From positions 1 through 64,000 of the forward strand of contig NZ_ATVX01000014.1 of the NCBI RefSeq assembly GCF_000420945.1: 64,000 nt of DNA, in the 5' to 3' direction. This document shows, piece after piece, positions 18,401 through 27,062 of this stretch. This DNA comes from Butyrivibrio sp. VCB2006 (GTDB taxonomy: Bacteria > Bacillota > Clostridia > Lachnospirales > Lachnospiraceae). The translations under genes were made by a program, and so were the position numbers. Each line of letters starts with the position of its first letter. Position 1 is the stretch's first letter. The notes under the pieces were generated by a model, which did not search any database, had not been told where the DNA came from, and worked only from the letters and a program-made list of their open reading frames with translations.

Positions 18401-18835
18401 TTTCTCAGAATCGCAGATCCAGACATTTCTATATATTCCTGCTCCGGAATACCATCTGGTATTGGGGAATTTGCATCTTGCAGCAACCACTATCTCATTG
18501 GTACCTGCCTTTACAAATTCACTTATTCTCAATATGAACTGTGAATATCCATACTTCCATTCACCAGCCTGTCTGCCATTAATATAGACAACGCTGTCCA
18601 TATAGATACCGTCAAAAATGATAAACAGCTCTTTATTAAGGTCAGCATCAGAGCACTCAAAGCTTCTCATATACCATCCGATGCTGTCCCTGTAAAGATT
18701 TTCGGTATCAGTGATCATATAGTCATGAGGAATAATCACATCTTTAAAATTCGCGACATTACTCTTTGCTTCCTCAAAACCAACTCCGTATCCAGATTCC
18801 CAAAATTTCCATCCATCTACAAAAAGTCTTTTCAT
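15476..18835 (-). CDS. GH2 glycosidase (beta-galactosidase/glucuronidase type)
   Basis: This 1119-aa retaining GH2 enzyme has a sugar-binding jelly roll (about 1-160), an Ig-like domain, and a TIM barrel with the acid/base Glu371 in SIGNE and nucleophile Glu450 in YGSE. A long C-terminal part follows, holding a DUF4982-like segment, Ig-like modules (about 590-850) and a terminal beta domain. GAAGGGA precedes the ATG. Such multi-domain enzymes are usually exported, yet no signal peptide is present, so a cytoplasmic role on imported oligosaccharides is inferred. The specificity (galactoside, glucuronide or arabinoside) cannot be fixed from sequence. It sits downstream of the acetylesterase gene, 36 nt away. 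Confidence 0.85.
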   Translation of the reverse strand: MKRLFVDGWKFWESGYGVGFEEAKSNVANFKDVIIPHDYMITDTENLYRDSIGWYMRSFECSDADLNKELFIIFDGIYMDSVVYINGRQAGEWKYGYSQFILRISEFVKAGTNEIVVAARCKFPNTRWYSGAGIYRNVWICDSEKTYIPENGVYVHSDKLEDGSGYKLSISTEICGPDKANTKVSYRLYDSCGKEISLEGDIARDVKEWDVTSTNLYKLQVNLFLDKDMDGEPIQTEEISVGFRNVKMDPDKGFFLNGRNMKLNGVCLHHDLGALGSAFNKSAMRRRLIQLKEMGVNAIRMTHNMYDPQVLELADEMGFLLISEAFDMWEGAKTEFDYARFFPKWHEKDVASWVRRDRNHPSVIMWSIGNEIYDTHASERGQEVTRDLKSLVEQHDPHKNARATIGSNYMPWEMAQKCADILKVAGYNYAENYYEKHHKEHPDWIIYGSETYSIVQSRGVYHFPLSVPTLSDSDEQCSSLGNSTTSWGADSIENCICKDRDMEFSMGQFIWTGYDYIGEPTPYQTKNSYFGLIDTAGFYKDAFYAWKSAWVSVEQDPFVHVFPYWDFNEGQTIDIRVCSNAPVVELFVNGKSLGKQNLTHAPHSGNKIFADYQVAYEKGEITAVAYGDSGKEIARETHKSFGDTDKFVISIDHRLDEYTDDRDNLVFAEISAIDKYGNPVENASDYVNVHVSGGTLMGLDNGDSTDYDSYQSDCRKLFNGKLLVIVQPEGNPSEVIIDVTKADFVPVRKVELVVSEGSRSLNSDKKSAVVTARIYPEDATDKTLVFKALNKNGTPTNVAKLEANGNTCVVTGIGDGSFTLRCEAYNGRDVAAVMSCIDFEISGLGAAFLDPYGFIPGSLYTSYIGVVGNGNEHGVASARGEETVITYGGIDFGIEGSDEITVPIFTLNDDAYDIEIWKGIPGEDGARLLKRAVYQKKSIWNVYQEATWKLSERLTGVQTISLKVFQKFHIKGFSFTRQLRAFTDLRALDADSIYGDTFTKAVDAVEGIGNNVTLEFDRIDFGEKGAGSVSICGRTRNAANTVHLRMVKVSENENGQESDTGEIQNLDAVGTEIKEILEFPQSSEYKEVTFEIERRKGKWDITFVFLPGSDFDFKYFRFD

Positions 18836-18871
18836 TCAAGTCCCTTCTACTGTCAAATAACAGAAATCGAT

Positions 18872-20845
18872 TCAGGCTGACTGTTTGCCCTCTTCTTTGC
18901 TTTCCTTGGTCCCGTCTATGACCTCTAAAAATGGTCCCATCGGAATTCCGGTTTCATTTGAAATAAGTCCCCCGGTGTAAGTATTATCTACACACCACAT
19001 TATTTCTTTGGCCTCCTCATAGGCCTTATCGTCCTCTACGTAAACTAGTAATCCCCCGTTGTCATTATCAATTATCACTTTTGTAGCTACCTTATCTTTC
19101 TTACTCTTAACATAAATATCTGTAATTTCTGTACCCTTACCTGCATCGACAACGCACAGTCCCTTTGCATGGGATAGCTTTACTTCAAAAGCTTTTTGAC
19201 CAGCCTGATCCACAACTCTCTTAACACTTGTTACTTCCGGTCCCATGTACTCCCCATTATAACAGTATTTAAGATGTGCTGCACACAGTGCAAGCCTTGC
19301 TCCTATAGGTTCCTTGGTGACAGGATGAAGATCATTGTCTTCTCCAAGTCCCATTGTTATGGCAAGTCCAGTGGCAGGAAGGTTCAAAAGTCCAGCCTGG
19401 GTAAGCCTGAATCTTCCCCAGTCATCATCTACAGGACAGTCAATCGTAAAGTTTGGAAGAGATACTCCGATAAACGGAAGATTTTCTTCGTTCCAGGCTT
19501 TTCTGTATCCCTCTACCTGTCTCTTTGTGAGGGCATTATAGTCATAACCGTCCTCCACATTGGATTCTCCCTGATACCAGCAAACACCGTCAATCGGGAA
19601 GTTATGACATGGATAAGTCATGGCATTATAAAGACCTGTTGACTTCCAGTTAATGAAATCTGTTGGAGGAATCATATCACAGCTTGCTCCAACGCGGTAC
19701 TCCCAGGTTCCGTCAAGCCTTACTGATGTTTCCTCATTAAATATCTTGTAATCCTTGCCTGGAGTAAATCTTCCAAGTCCGGTCTCAACACACACTCTTA
19801 TAACAATGGTATTGTCTTTTTCTCTGGTGAGGCCTTCCGGAATATCATATTTGCGTGGAGGATACTGGTATGGTGTATCTCCGACTCTCTGACCGTTTAT
19901 AAACACAACGTCATTATCAACAATTGTGCCCAGGAAAAGACGGGCCTTTTCCCCTGCAAGTTCCCTCGGCAGGTCAAACTTTCTCCTAAACCACACACTA
20001 CCTATAAAGCCATCTAAAACAGTGCCTTTAAAGAAGCCGGGAATCTGGAATTCATCCCATCCCTTATCAACTTGATAACTTTCCCAGTGCTCTTTAAATC
20101 CAAGATCTGACTCATACAGATTTCTTCTCCAGGTGTCGCCGTTAACCATATTGGTTTCCATGACCTGTTTTCTAAAATCTGCATCTGAATATTTATCAGC
20201 CTCTGCTAAAAGCTCATCGTAGCCCTCCAACATCTGTCTGCTCATCCAGGAGGATATTCTTGATCCGCCAAGGCTGGCATTGATAAATCCTACTGTCTGA
20301 CCTGTGAGCATCTGAAGATGTTTGGCAAAAAAATAACCTGTTGCCGAAAAGCTTATGATTGAATCCTTATTAACAGATGTCCAGCTACCTGTGCGAAGCT
20401 CCTCAAGAGGGCCTTCGAAGCTGCTATCCTCTGTTATCTTGAAGGTTCTGATATTGCTGTTATCTTCTATTTCCAATAATTCCGGATATTTATCCTTAAC
20501 TCTGATAACGGGAAGCTCCATATTGGACTGACCTGAACAAAACCACACCAGTCCTATCATAACATCATTTACGGTAATACTCTCTCCACTATCATCAGAT
20601 ACTACAAGCTTATATGGGCCGCCGCTCTCTCTGGCAGGAAGGTAAAGATCAAATCGCCCTTCCTTATTGCAGCTAATACTGCCAAGGCTCAGCACATTCT
20701 CCTTGCTGGCAGTTTCTGCATTATCCTCTACAAGAGAAGCTGTAATCTGAGATCCGGCTTCATCCCATCCCCATATATGTATCGCCTTTCTCCTCTGGAG
20801 CACAACTCCATCGGACAATAAACGCGGTAATCTAAGTCCTGACAT
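18872..20845 (-). CDS. SASA-type acetylesterase (sialate O-acetylesterase family)
   Basis: This 657-aa SGNH-hydrolase has its nucleophile Ser107 in FCSGQSNME and the paired family motif CWYQGESNVEDG. A jelly-roll, galactose-binding-like module is inserted between them (about 255-390), as in the sialate O-acetylesterase family. Here the neighbours are xylan enzymes and xylulokinase, so the likely job is removal of acetyl groups from xylo-oligosaccharides in the cytoplasm; sialic acid genes are absent. No signal peptide is visible. GAGGAAAGAGG precedes the ATG, and the gene lies between xylB and the GH2 gene. Confidence 0.85.
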   Translation of the reverse strand: MSGLRLPRLLSDGVVLQRRKAIHIWGWDEAGSQITASLVEDNAETASKENVLSLGSISCNKEGRFDLYLPARESGGPYKLVVSDDSGESITVNDVMIGLVWFCSGQSNMELPVIRVKDKYPELLEIEDNSNIRTFKITEDSSFEGPLEELRTGSWTSVNKDSIISFSATGYFFAKHLQMLTGQTVGFINASLGGSRISSWMSRQMLEGYDELLAEADKYSDADFRKQVMETNMVNGDTWRRNLYESDLGFKEHWESYQVDKGWDEFQIPGFFKGTVLDGFIGSVWFRRKFDLPRELAGEKARLFLGTIVDNDVVFINGQRVGDTPYQYPPRKYDIPEGLTREKDNTIVIRVCVETGLGRFTPGKDYKIFNEETSVRLDGTWEYRVGASCDMIPPTDFINWKSTGLYNAMTYPCHNFPIDGVCWYQGESNVEDGYDYNALTKRQVEGYRKAWNEENLPFIGVSLPNFTIDCPVDDDWGRFRLTQAGLLNLPATGLAITMGLGEDNDLHPVTKEPIGARLALCAAHLKYCYNGEYMGPEVTSVKRVVDQAGQKAFEVKLSHAKGLCVVDAGKGTEITDIYVKSKKDKVATKVIIDNDNGGLLVYVEDDKAYEEAKEIMWCVDNTYTGGLISNETGIPMGPFLEVIDGTKESKEEGKQSA

Positions 20846-20869
20846 CCTCTTTCCTCATTTCCCAAAACA

Positions 20870-20889
20870 GCGCCCGCTTTCGCAGGCGC
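20870..20889 (-). terminator. GC-rich stem-loop between xylB and esterase genes
   Basis: GCGCCCGC and GCAGGCGC form an 8-bp stem with one mismatch and a TTTC loop. On the minus strand it is followed only by TGTTTTGGG, so it is probably an attenuator or mRNA-stabilising element inside the operon rather than a full terminator. Confidence 0.5.
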
Positions 20890-20902
20890 CGTAGTATTTT
20901 TA

Positions 20903-22372
20903 TCAGATGATCTTATCAAAGGTATCAGCAAGTGCAGGATATATTGTCTTGAACTGCTGATAACGAGCTTCATACTTAGCTACAAGCTCAGGATCAGGCT
21001 TCTCTGTCTTATCAACCTTAACTATAGCTGCTGCAGCATCCTCAACACTCTTGTATGCTCCGCAGGCAACCATAGCCAGCATTGCTCCACCCATTCCAGG
21101 GCCTTCCTCACAAACAGGCACATCAACCTCAACATTAAGAATGTTGGCAATCATCTTTCTCCAAAGAGGGCTCTTAGCACCACCACCGCAGATCATTGTG
21201 CGCTTAGGAGCAACTCCAATTGACTTAGCTACCTCATACATATCTCTTGTGGCAAAAGCAACACCCTCAAGAACTGCCTGAGTCATATCCTCTCTTGTTG
21301 TATCCATTGTGATGCCTGTAAATGTAGCTCGGGCATTAGGATTGTTCCAAGGAGATCTCTCACCCATAAGGTAAGGAAGGAAGAATACGTGGTTCTCACC
21401 AAGCTTCTCAATGCCCTTCTGCTCATCTGCATAATCCTTGGTCTTAAGGATTTCATCCATCCACCACTTGTTACAGCTTGCTGCGCTGAGCATGCATCCC
21501 ATAAGATGGAAATGTCCGTCAGCATGATCAAATGAATGAAGTGCATTGTTGCTGTCTACTGCAAAGCTGTCAGCTGACATAAAGATTGTTCCACTTGTTC
21601 CAAGAGAGATGTTACATCTGTTATTGCCAACTGTACCTGTTCCAACTGCAGCTGCTGCGTTGTCTCCGGCTCCTGCTGCGATAACTACGTTCTCGTTAAG
21701 TCCGAGCTCTTTTGCAAGCTCAGCCTTAAGTGTTCCAACCTTCTCAAAACTCTCGAAGAGCTGTGGAAGCATATCCTCTGTGATTCCGCAGATGTCACAC
21801 ATCTCTTTGGACCACTTACGATTCTGAACATCTAACAGAAGCATTCCTGATGCATCAGAGTAATCTGTGCAGAAGCTTCCTGAAAGCTTATATGCAAGAT
21901 AATCCTTAGGAAGCATTATCTTCTTGATTCTCTTGAAGTTCTCAGGCTCATTCTCCTTAACCCAAAGAATCTTAGGAGCTGTGAATCCGGCAAATGCGAT
22001 GTTTGCAGTGTACTTGGAAAGAGTCTCCTTACCAATCTCACCGTTAAGGTAGTCAACCTGTTTCTGTGTTCTTCCGTCGTTCCATAAAATTGCAGGTCTT
22101 ATTACCTCATCATTCTCATCAAGAATTACAAGACCATGCATCTGTCCACCAAAGCTGATACCTGCAACCTGTGACTTGTCAGCATCCTTAAGAAGCTCCT
22201 TAAGTCCCTCGATTGCCTGTGAGTACCAATCCTCAGGTTTCTGCTCAGACCATCCCGGCTGTGGAAAGTATAAAGGATACTCCCTTGAAACTGTTCCATG
22301 AATCTTGCCTGTCTCATCCATCAAAACCAGCTTAACGGATGATGTCCCCAAATCTACACCGATATAAAGCAT
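20903..22372 (-). CDS. xylB: Xylulokinase
   Basis: This 489-aa FGGY-family sugar kinase phosphorylates D-xylulose to xylulose 5-phosphate, the entry to the pentose phosphate pathway. The N-terminal GVDLGTSSVKL phosphate-binding motif, the ISFGGQMHGLV xylulokinase signature, GAGDNAAAAVGTG and the C-terminal CGGGAKSPLW segment are present at the expected positions and length. An AGGAGGT site precedes the ATG. It leads a leftward set with the acetylesterase and GH2 genes, linking oligosaccharide breakdown to pentose entry. Xylose isomerase is not encoded in the window. Confidence 0.93.
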   Translation of the reverse strand: MLYIGVDLGTSSVKLVLMDETGKIHGTVSREYPLYFPQPGWSEQKPEDWYSQAIEGLKELLKDADKSQVAGISFGGQMHGLVILDENDEVIRPAILWNDGRTQKQVDYLNGEIGKETLSKYTANIAFAGFTAPKILWVKENEPENFKRIKKIMLPKDYLAYKLSGSFCTDYSDASGMLLLDVQNRKWSKEMCDICGITEDMLPQLFESFEKVGTLKAELAKELGLNENVVIAAGAGDNAAAAVGTGTVGNNRCNISLGTSGTIFMSADSFAVDSNNALHSFDHADGHFHLMGCMLSAASCNKWWMDEILKTKDYADEQKGIEKLGENHVFFLPYLMGERSPWNNPNARATFTGITMDTTREDMTQAVLEGVAFATRDMYEVAKSIGVAPKRTMICGGGAKSPLWRKMIANILNVEVDVPVCEEGPGMGGAMLAMVACGAYKSVEDAAAAIVKVDKTEKPDPELVAKYEARYQQFKTIYPALADTFDKII

Positions 22373-22540
22373 ACCTACCTCCTATATATTGTTCGCTTAT
22401 ATAATTCCATTTACTTGTCTGATATTACAAATCGAATACCATCTTGTATTATCGATTTGATTACAGGATATATCTTACAAGTATTCTCCCCCGTTTTCAT
22501 TTCGTATCTTGCTTTTTACTTCTTGATTATTGATATCTCC

Positions 22541-23971
22541 CTACAGAATCACCAAAATCAAAACAATCAAAATGACAATTGCCAGCACAGCCCCTGCCAC
22601 TATAAGGGACAGTTTCCGCCTGGAAATCCCGTGCCTGCCTTTTATTTCCATATCTTTTTCCGCATCATCAGCTTCAAGATCAGCACCACTATACTTAAGC
22701 GGATCTATCTTTCTCATTTTCTGAGCCACCAGAACTATGAAATCAAACAGACCGATGTGCTTTTCCAGAAAACTAACTAACGACTCTTTGACATGCTTCT
22801 TTTTTAGTATCGCTATCATGGCTTTCTTATTCTTACCAATAAGCTCAATAATAAGATCGTGATTTGTGACAAAATCTATAACTCCAAGCATATTGGTATT
22901 AAAACCGTTTTGCTTAAGAATTTCTCTGACATTTGCTATCATCTGCGGTTTTTCAGTCTTATATCTTAAGATATATGCCAAAAGATCTGCCGCACTATCC
23001 ATATATCTTTCATCGATAAAGGTATCCGCTATCCTGTCTGTATCTCCTGATTTAGCACAAACAATGATATTTCCCAGCATGTTTGCTACTTTTTCTCTGA
23101 CATCCATCTTATATGTCCTGATAAAGCTGTTAAGCATAATATCAAGATCCATCATCTTTTTATCCTGGCCCTTGGACCTCCATAAGGTCATAGCCCCCAT
23201 ACTATCAAAGAAAAGAACCGCGTTGGCACAGTGGTTTTCTGCAAATCCCAGTCTTCCGTAATTAGTTCCAAGATAGAACTGTCTGGCTCCCACATCATTA
23301 AGAAGAATGTTTACAAAATCACTTTCTGCAATGATATTGGTTATTTTTCCTTTATTCTTGATGATCCTGGCAACATATCTTTTTATGAATTCATCTGAAA
23401 AGCCCTGCCCGTCAAAGGAGAAACAGTTATCGACTCTATCATCCATGATGGTTATAAACTTGGATTTGTTGCCGCCCTTGGAATGACCGGTTACAGTGAT
23501 GGTTTCGCACCCTGTGAAGTCCAGAGACTGAAACCAGTTAAGGGCATTGTTCTGGAATTCCGTCGGAACCTGATATAAGCCGGAAACATTGTCTATCCAC
23601 TCGGCATCAGACTGGGTTCCCTTAAAAGCTATAATAGCCTCATTTGAAGAAGGATCAAAAAGATACGCACTTCTTCCGCCACCTGCCCCCTCACTTTCAT
23701 AGTGGATCTGTCTGATAATGATATTTCTTAAGTGTTCGTTGGGTTTAATTGACCAGAGTATTTCTTTATACTCAGCTCCTGTAACTCCCGAGCTATACTC
23801 TTTATCATCGATGATCTCAGCAGCTTTTCTCAAAACGCCATTAACATAATCACCGATTGTCTTGGATTCCTGGACAGGCGAAAGAAAGGTCCCTTTGGGG
23901 CCACCTAGATTTTCGCAGTATAACAGATTGTTTATAAGAACGATTTCCTCAAGCGAAAGACTACTGCTCAT
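22541..23971 (-). CDS. Mbeg1/DUF2974-like alpha/beta hydrolase with C-terminal anchor
   Basis: This 476-aa protein has a lipase-like fold of the DUF2974 (Mbeg1-like) family. The nucleophile elbow GHSKGG contains Ser164, preceded by the strand IIAFKGTQ (about 113-120) and followed by DGQGF. The last 25 or so residues are a hydrophobic helix, so the protein is probably tail-anchored with the hydrolase domain in the cytoplasm. Substrate and role are unknown. It is the last of five tightly spaced leftward genes headed by HD-GYP and hybrid-kinase genes (18-nt gap to the upstream gene), which suggests an effector role in that signalling set. Confidence 0.75.
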   Translation of the reverse strand: MSSSLSLEEIVLINNLLYCENLGGPKGTFLSPVQESKTIGDYVNGVLRKAAEIIDDKEYSSGVTGAEYKEILWSIKPNEHLRNIIIRQIHYESEGAGGGRSAYLFDPSSNEAIIAFKGTQSDAEWIDNVSGLYQVPTEFQNNALNWFQSLDFTGCETITVTGHSKGGNKSKFITIMDDRVDNCFSFDGQGFSDEFIKRYVARIIKNKGKITNIIAESDFVNILLNDVGARQFYLGTNYGRLGFAENHCANAVLFFDSMGAMTLWRSKGQDKKMMDLDIMLNSFIRTYKMDVREKVANMLGNIIVCAKSGDTDRIADTFIDERYMDSAADLLAYILRYKTEKPQMIANVREILKQNGFNTNMLGVIDFVTNHDLIIELIGKNKKAMIAILKKKHVKESLVSFLEKHIGLFDFIVLVAQKMRKIDPLKYSGADLEADDAEKDMEIKGRHGISRRKLSLIVAGAVLAIVILIVLILVIL

Positions 23972-23989
23972 AATATGTCACCCCCGCGC

Positions 23990-24649
23990 TTATGAAAGCT
24001 CAAAACTGTCAGAATACAGCCTGTCCATTACCGGATCCCCTTCTGCATTCTTTAGAACCACAACATACACGTCTCCTTTTATTCCTGCCTCCTTAAGGCT
24101 CGTCTCAAGTTTTCCTATCTCATTTTCATAAGAACCCGAGGGAAGCCTAGATCCATCAAGAAAGATCTTTATGTCATTCCCTGCATGAACATCTCCTCTA
24201 AGAACCAACGCAGGGTCCAAATCCTGTCCCAGCTCTTTTCCGAAATACTCCCAAAAGCTTACGTTTACTTCTGCAACAGGAAAGCCTCCGTAACCAAGAA
24301 GTTTTTTTACCGCATCTGATGCACCTTCCTTAATTGTTTCCCCATAAAAATCATCACGGATATCAAACGCGCCATCTTTATCCCAAACCATGGCAATAAA
24401 GGCTGAAGCTCTATCCACTCCTTCTGCCTTGTAATACCACTCATTGTAATCTCTTGCGGTTCCTGCCTTGGGCTCACAGCCGGTAACCTCAAAGTTGTAA
24501 TCCTTATACTTATCTGTAAGATAAGCCTTCACCGCCCTAAGTTCGCTTAAAAGCTCCTTATCCTCATCGCAGAGCTCACCTTTTTCCACTTCTTCAGAGT
24601 GAAATGTAATTCCCGACAATACTTTTTTCTCTTCACTTGATAACTCCAT
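23990..24649 (-). CDS. Unrecognised cytoplasmic protein in signalling operon
   Basis: This 219-aa acidic soluble protein has no signal peptide or membrane segment, and I cannot assign it to a family. The N-terminal 50 residues look helical (EEKKVLSGITF, EDKELLSELRAVKAYL) and the rest is mixed alpha/beta with a DGSRLPSG turn near 166-173. GAGGAG precedes the ATG. It lies 23 nt after the degenerate HD-GYP gene and 18 nt before the hydrolase gene, so it is almost certainly co-transcribed and may be a partner or adaptor of either protein. Confidence 0.7.
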   Translation of the reverse strand: MELSSEEKKVLSGITFHSEEVEKGELCDEDKELLSELRAVKAYLTDKYKDYNFEVTGCEPKAGTARDYNEWYYKAEGVDRASAFIAMVWDKDGAFDIRDDFYGETIKEGASDAVKKLLGYGGFPVAEVNVSFWEYFGKELGQDLDPALVLRGDVHAGNDIKIFLDGSRLPSGSYENEIGKLETSLKEAGIKGDVYVVVLKNAEGDPVMDRLYSDSFELS

Positions 24650-24672
24650 CGCCTTCTCCTCTCTTTCACCCC

Positions 24673-27045
24673 TTACTTAATCCTGATATCCGTTATCGCC
24701 ACCATGTCACCGGTTATTGCTGCGTACACCTTATCACCGCCATCGGTAATTACGGTGCTGTTTTGTATAGCAACGCCCATATTTGTTGTCTTTGTTGTAA
24801 TTGTATTTCCCTTAACCGAAAAGAGTACTTCGCACTCCATTCCCTCTTTATTGATAGCCTTCCACTCATTCCATCCGGGGAATGAACTCTCTCTTTTCAT
24901 TGAGAAGCTGTTTCTAGCATAGAGATCGGTTTTATCTATCTCTCCGTTTATCCTGATCAGGGCATATTCCCTGTAGCCCGGTCCTCCAACCTTTCCATCC
25001 TCGGAGTAATACAAAACTATATATGGGCAGTGCCACACCAGATTGGATGCAGGCAGACTCATAGTATGGAATGAAAGTTTCATATCTCCCGTAATCTCCA
25101 TACCATCCGCATAAGCTGAACGGTGTCTGTCTATCTGTACGTTAGGCACATCGGATTCCATGCGTTCGATATAACTTACCACTTCTGCAATCCTCTTTAT
25201 GTCGCCCTCTTTGGTCTCTTCTTCATTTTTTTCAACCGTGATATCCGTAATATGACAATTCTCTCCGGTCAGAGCTATGGATGCATACTTGGAGCTGTCA
25301 GGAAGCGCAATTATCACATCCATATCCTTCTTTCCATCTGTCATATTGATCTTAACGTGGTCCTCATATTTAGTAGCAATGATAATATATTTACCCTCAG
25401 GCCACTCAGAATTATCCTCAACAGTTTCTGTTTTCACTTCCATGTTTCTGGCATCTGTGGAAACACTGTGCCCATCAAACCATACTTCGGCATATTCCAT
25501 ATACTTGTATGCATCTATAGATTTGTAATTATCATGAATACGCCTGTCATAGGAATCAAATACGATAATAGAAGGCCCGCTGTAGTCTCCCTCTTTTTTC
25601 TTTTGAGGCTCACACATAAAGCTGATGTTGGTGGACATTTCATCCAAAAGAACTCCCACAGAAATCTTATCCCTGTATTTACCGCATACTAGTTCTTTTT
25701 CAACATCTGCTCCCGGCCGTGAATTCTTGACTGCTTCTTCTCTTGAATCCGCATCAAGTATATCCAGCATGATATTTGTAAGCTCAGGATCCAGTCTGTT
25801 TCCGGATTCCTGAATAAATTCCTCTCTTACCATAGGCTCCGGTAAGGGCTCACTATACTTGGTCTTGGTGGTCATGGCATCATACCTGTCTACTACAGCC
25901 ATGATTCTTGCAACCTCAGGAATTTCTTTTTCTTTAAGTCCCTCAGGGAAACCTGTACCATCATAGTTTTCATTGCAATATTTAGCCGCCACTGTGAGGA
26001 TTGGATATTCAGTGATATTTGACAAAATATCCGCACTAATATTAGGGGTCTGTTTGAAAACTTCAAACTGCTCCGGTGACAGCTTGTCAAAGTTTTCAAC
26101 AAGTCCATCCGGAACCCCCATGATTCCTACATTATGAAGAAGTGCCGCAAAATATATCTCATCAATTTCATCCTGAGTCTTTCCCATGGCCTTGGCTATT
26201 CTTCCGGCCATCTCTGCTGCTTTGGCAGAATGTCCCTGGGAGAAAGCGTCCTTTTTTTCCATGGCAGCAACAAAGGCAGTGGCTGTCTGATCAAAAAGCC
26301 TCCTCATACTCTTCTTGTCTTCCTGCAAACGCTCCATTTCAATCTCATGAGCCTTAAGTGCCTGCTCATTAACATCAAGGTAGGCAAAGACATAAAGGAA
26401 GATAGAAACAAGAACCATGGCCATATTCACAATAGATATTCCATAGGCCACAAACTGAATAAGTGCGCAGACAATAGGAACCACCAGATATAACCACAAG
26501 GCAGTAAAGATGATACGGCTAAACTTTTTCTTGTATTGCCATATAACCGTAAACTGCAGGATTGGTCCTACAATAGGAGCTACATAACTAATCCAGAAAT
26601 ATGGTCCCCTGTGATATATATTGTTGGCATCAAAGCTATAATACAGTCCAGTAAACGCAGCTACTACAGAAAGAACCATTCCCAAAGCCGCAATAGCCCC
26701 TACAATCTGAAGTCTCCTTGGCACAGCCGCCAATTGCCCTTCGTTGGTTAGAAGATCAGCAAGATAGATATTAAAGCCCATTACTATGCCAGAAGTCAGG
26801 AAAAACACTATGAAATTACTGACTCTTACCATAATATAGCCTTTTGGGCCTCCAACACCGCTGTATATATAAGCCGCTCTGTCAAAGGCCAAAAGAAAAG
26901 TTGCTATAAGCTCCATGTTGATCAATGCCCATTTACGCTTCTTTGACAAAAATTTGGTAATGAGCAGCAGAAGTGCCATCGCCATGCTGACAGAGCTTAG
27001 ACATAACATAATATTTAGTTGGTAAGTTCTGATAAGATCAAACAT
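24673..27045 (-). CDS. Seven-helix membrane protein with degenerate HD-GYP domain
   Basis: This 790-aa protein has about seven N-terminal membrane helices (roughly 10-225), a short coiled linker, an HD-GYP-like domain (about 245-400) and a C-terminal beta-rich region (about 450-790) that seems to hold two related halves, each ending in a TDI motif (HITDITVEKN; AITDIRIK). Active HD-GYP enzymes hydrolyse cyclic di-GMP using an HD dyad and HHExxDGxGYP. Here the dyad is HN (His304-Asn305), and the second motif reads CNENYDGTGFP (357-367), with both His residues lost. I infer a catalytically dead c-di-GMP sensor or scaffold. It starts 17 nt after the kinase gene. Confidence 0.8.
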   Translation of the reverse strand: MFDLIRTYQLNIMLCLSSVSMAMALLLLITKFLSKKRKWALINMELIATFLLAFDRAAYIYSGVGGPKGYIMVRVSNFIVFFLTSGIVMGFNIYLADLLTNEGQLAAVPRRLQIVGAIAALGMVLSVVAAFTGLYYSFDANNIYHRGPYFWISYVAPIVGPILQFTVIWQYKKKFSRIIFTALWLYLVVPIVCALIQFVAYGISIVNMAMVLVSIFLYVFAYLDVNEQALKAHEIEMERLQEDKKSMRRLFDQTATAFVAAMEKKDAFSQGHSAKAAEMAGRIAKAMGKTQDEIDEIYFAALLHNVGIMGVPDGLVENFDKLSPEQFEVFKQTPNISADILSNITEYPILTVAAKYCNENYDGTGFPEGLKEKEIPEVARIMAVVDRYDAMTTKTKYSEPLPEPMVREEFIQESGNRLDPELTNIMLDILDADSREEAVKNSRPGADVEKELVCGKYRDKISVGVLLDEMSTNISFMCEPQKKKEGDYSGPSIIVFDSYDRRIHDNYKSIDAYKYMEYAEVWFDGHSVSTDARNMEVKTETVEDNSEWPEGKYIIIATKYEDHVKINMTDGKKDMDVIIALPDSSKYASIALTGENCHITDITVEKNEEETKEGDIKRIAEVVSYIERMESDVPNVQIDRHRSAYADGMEITGDMKLSFHTMSLPASNLVWHCPYIVLYYSEDGKVGGPGYREYALIRINGEIDKTDLYARNSFSMKRESSFPGWNEWKAINKEGMECEVLFSVKGNTITTKTTNMGVAIQNSTVITDGGDKVYAAITGDMVAITDIRIK

Positions 27046-27062
27046 AAATACACTCCGGCAGC

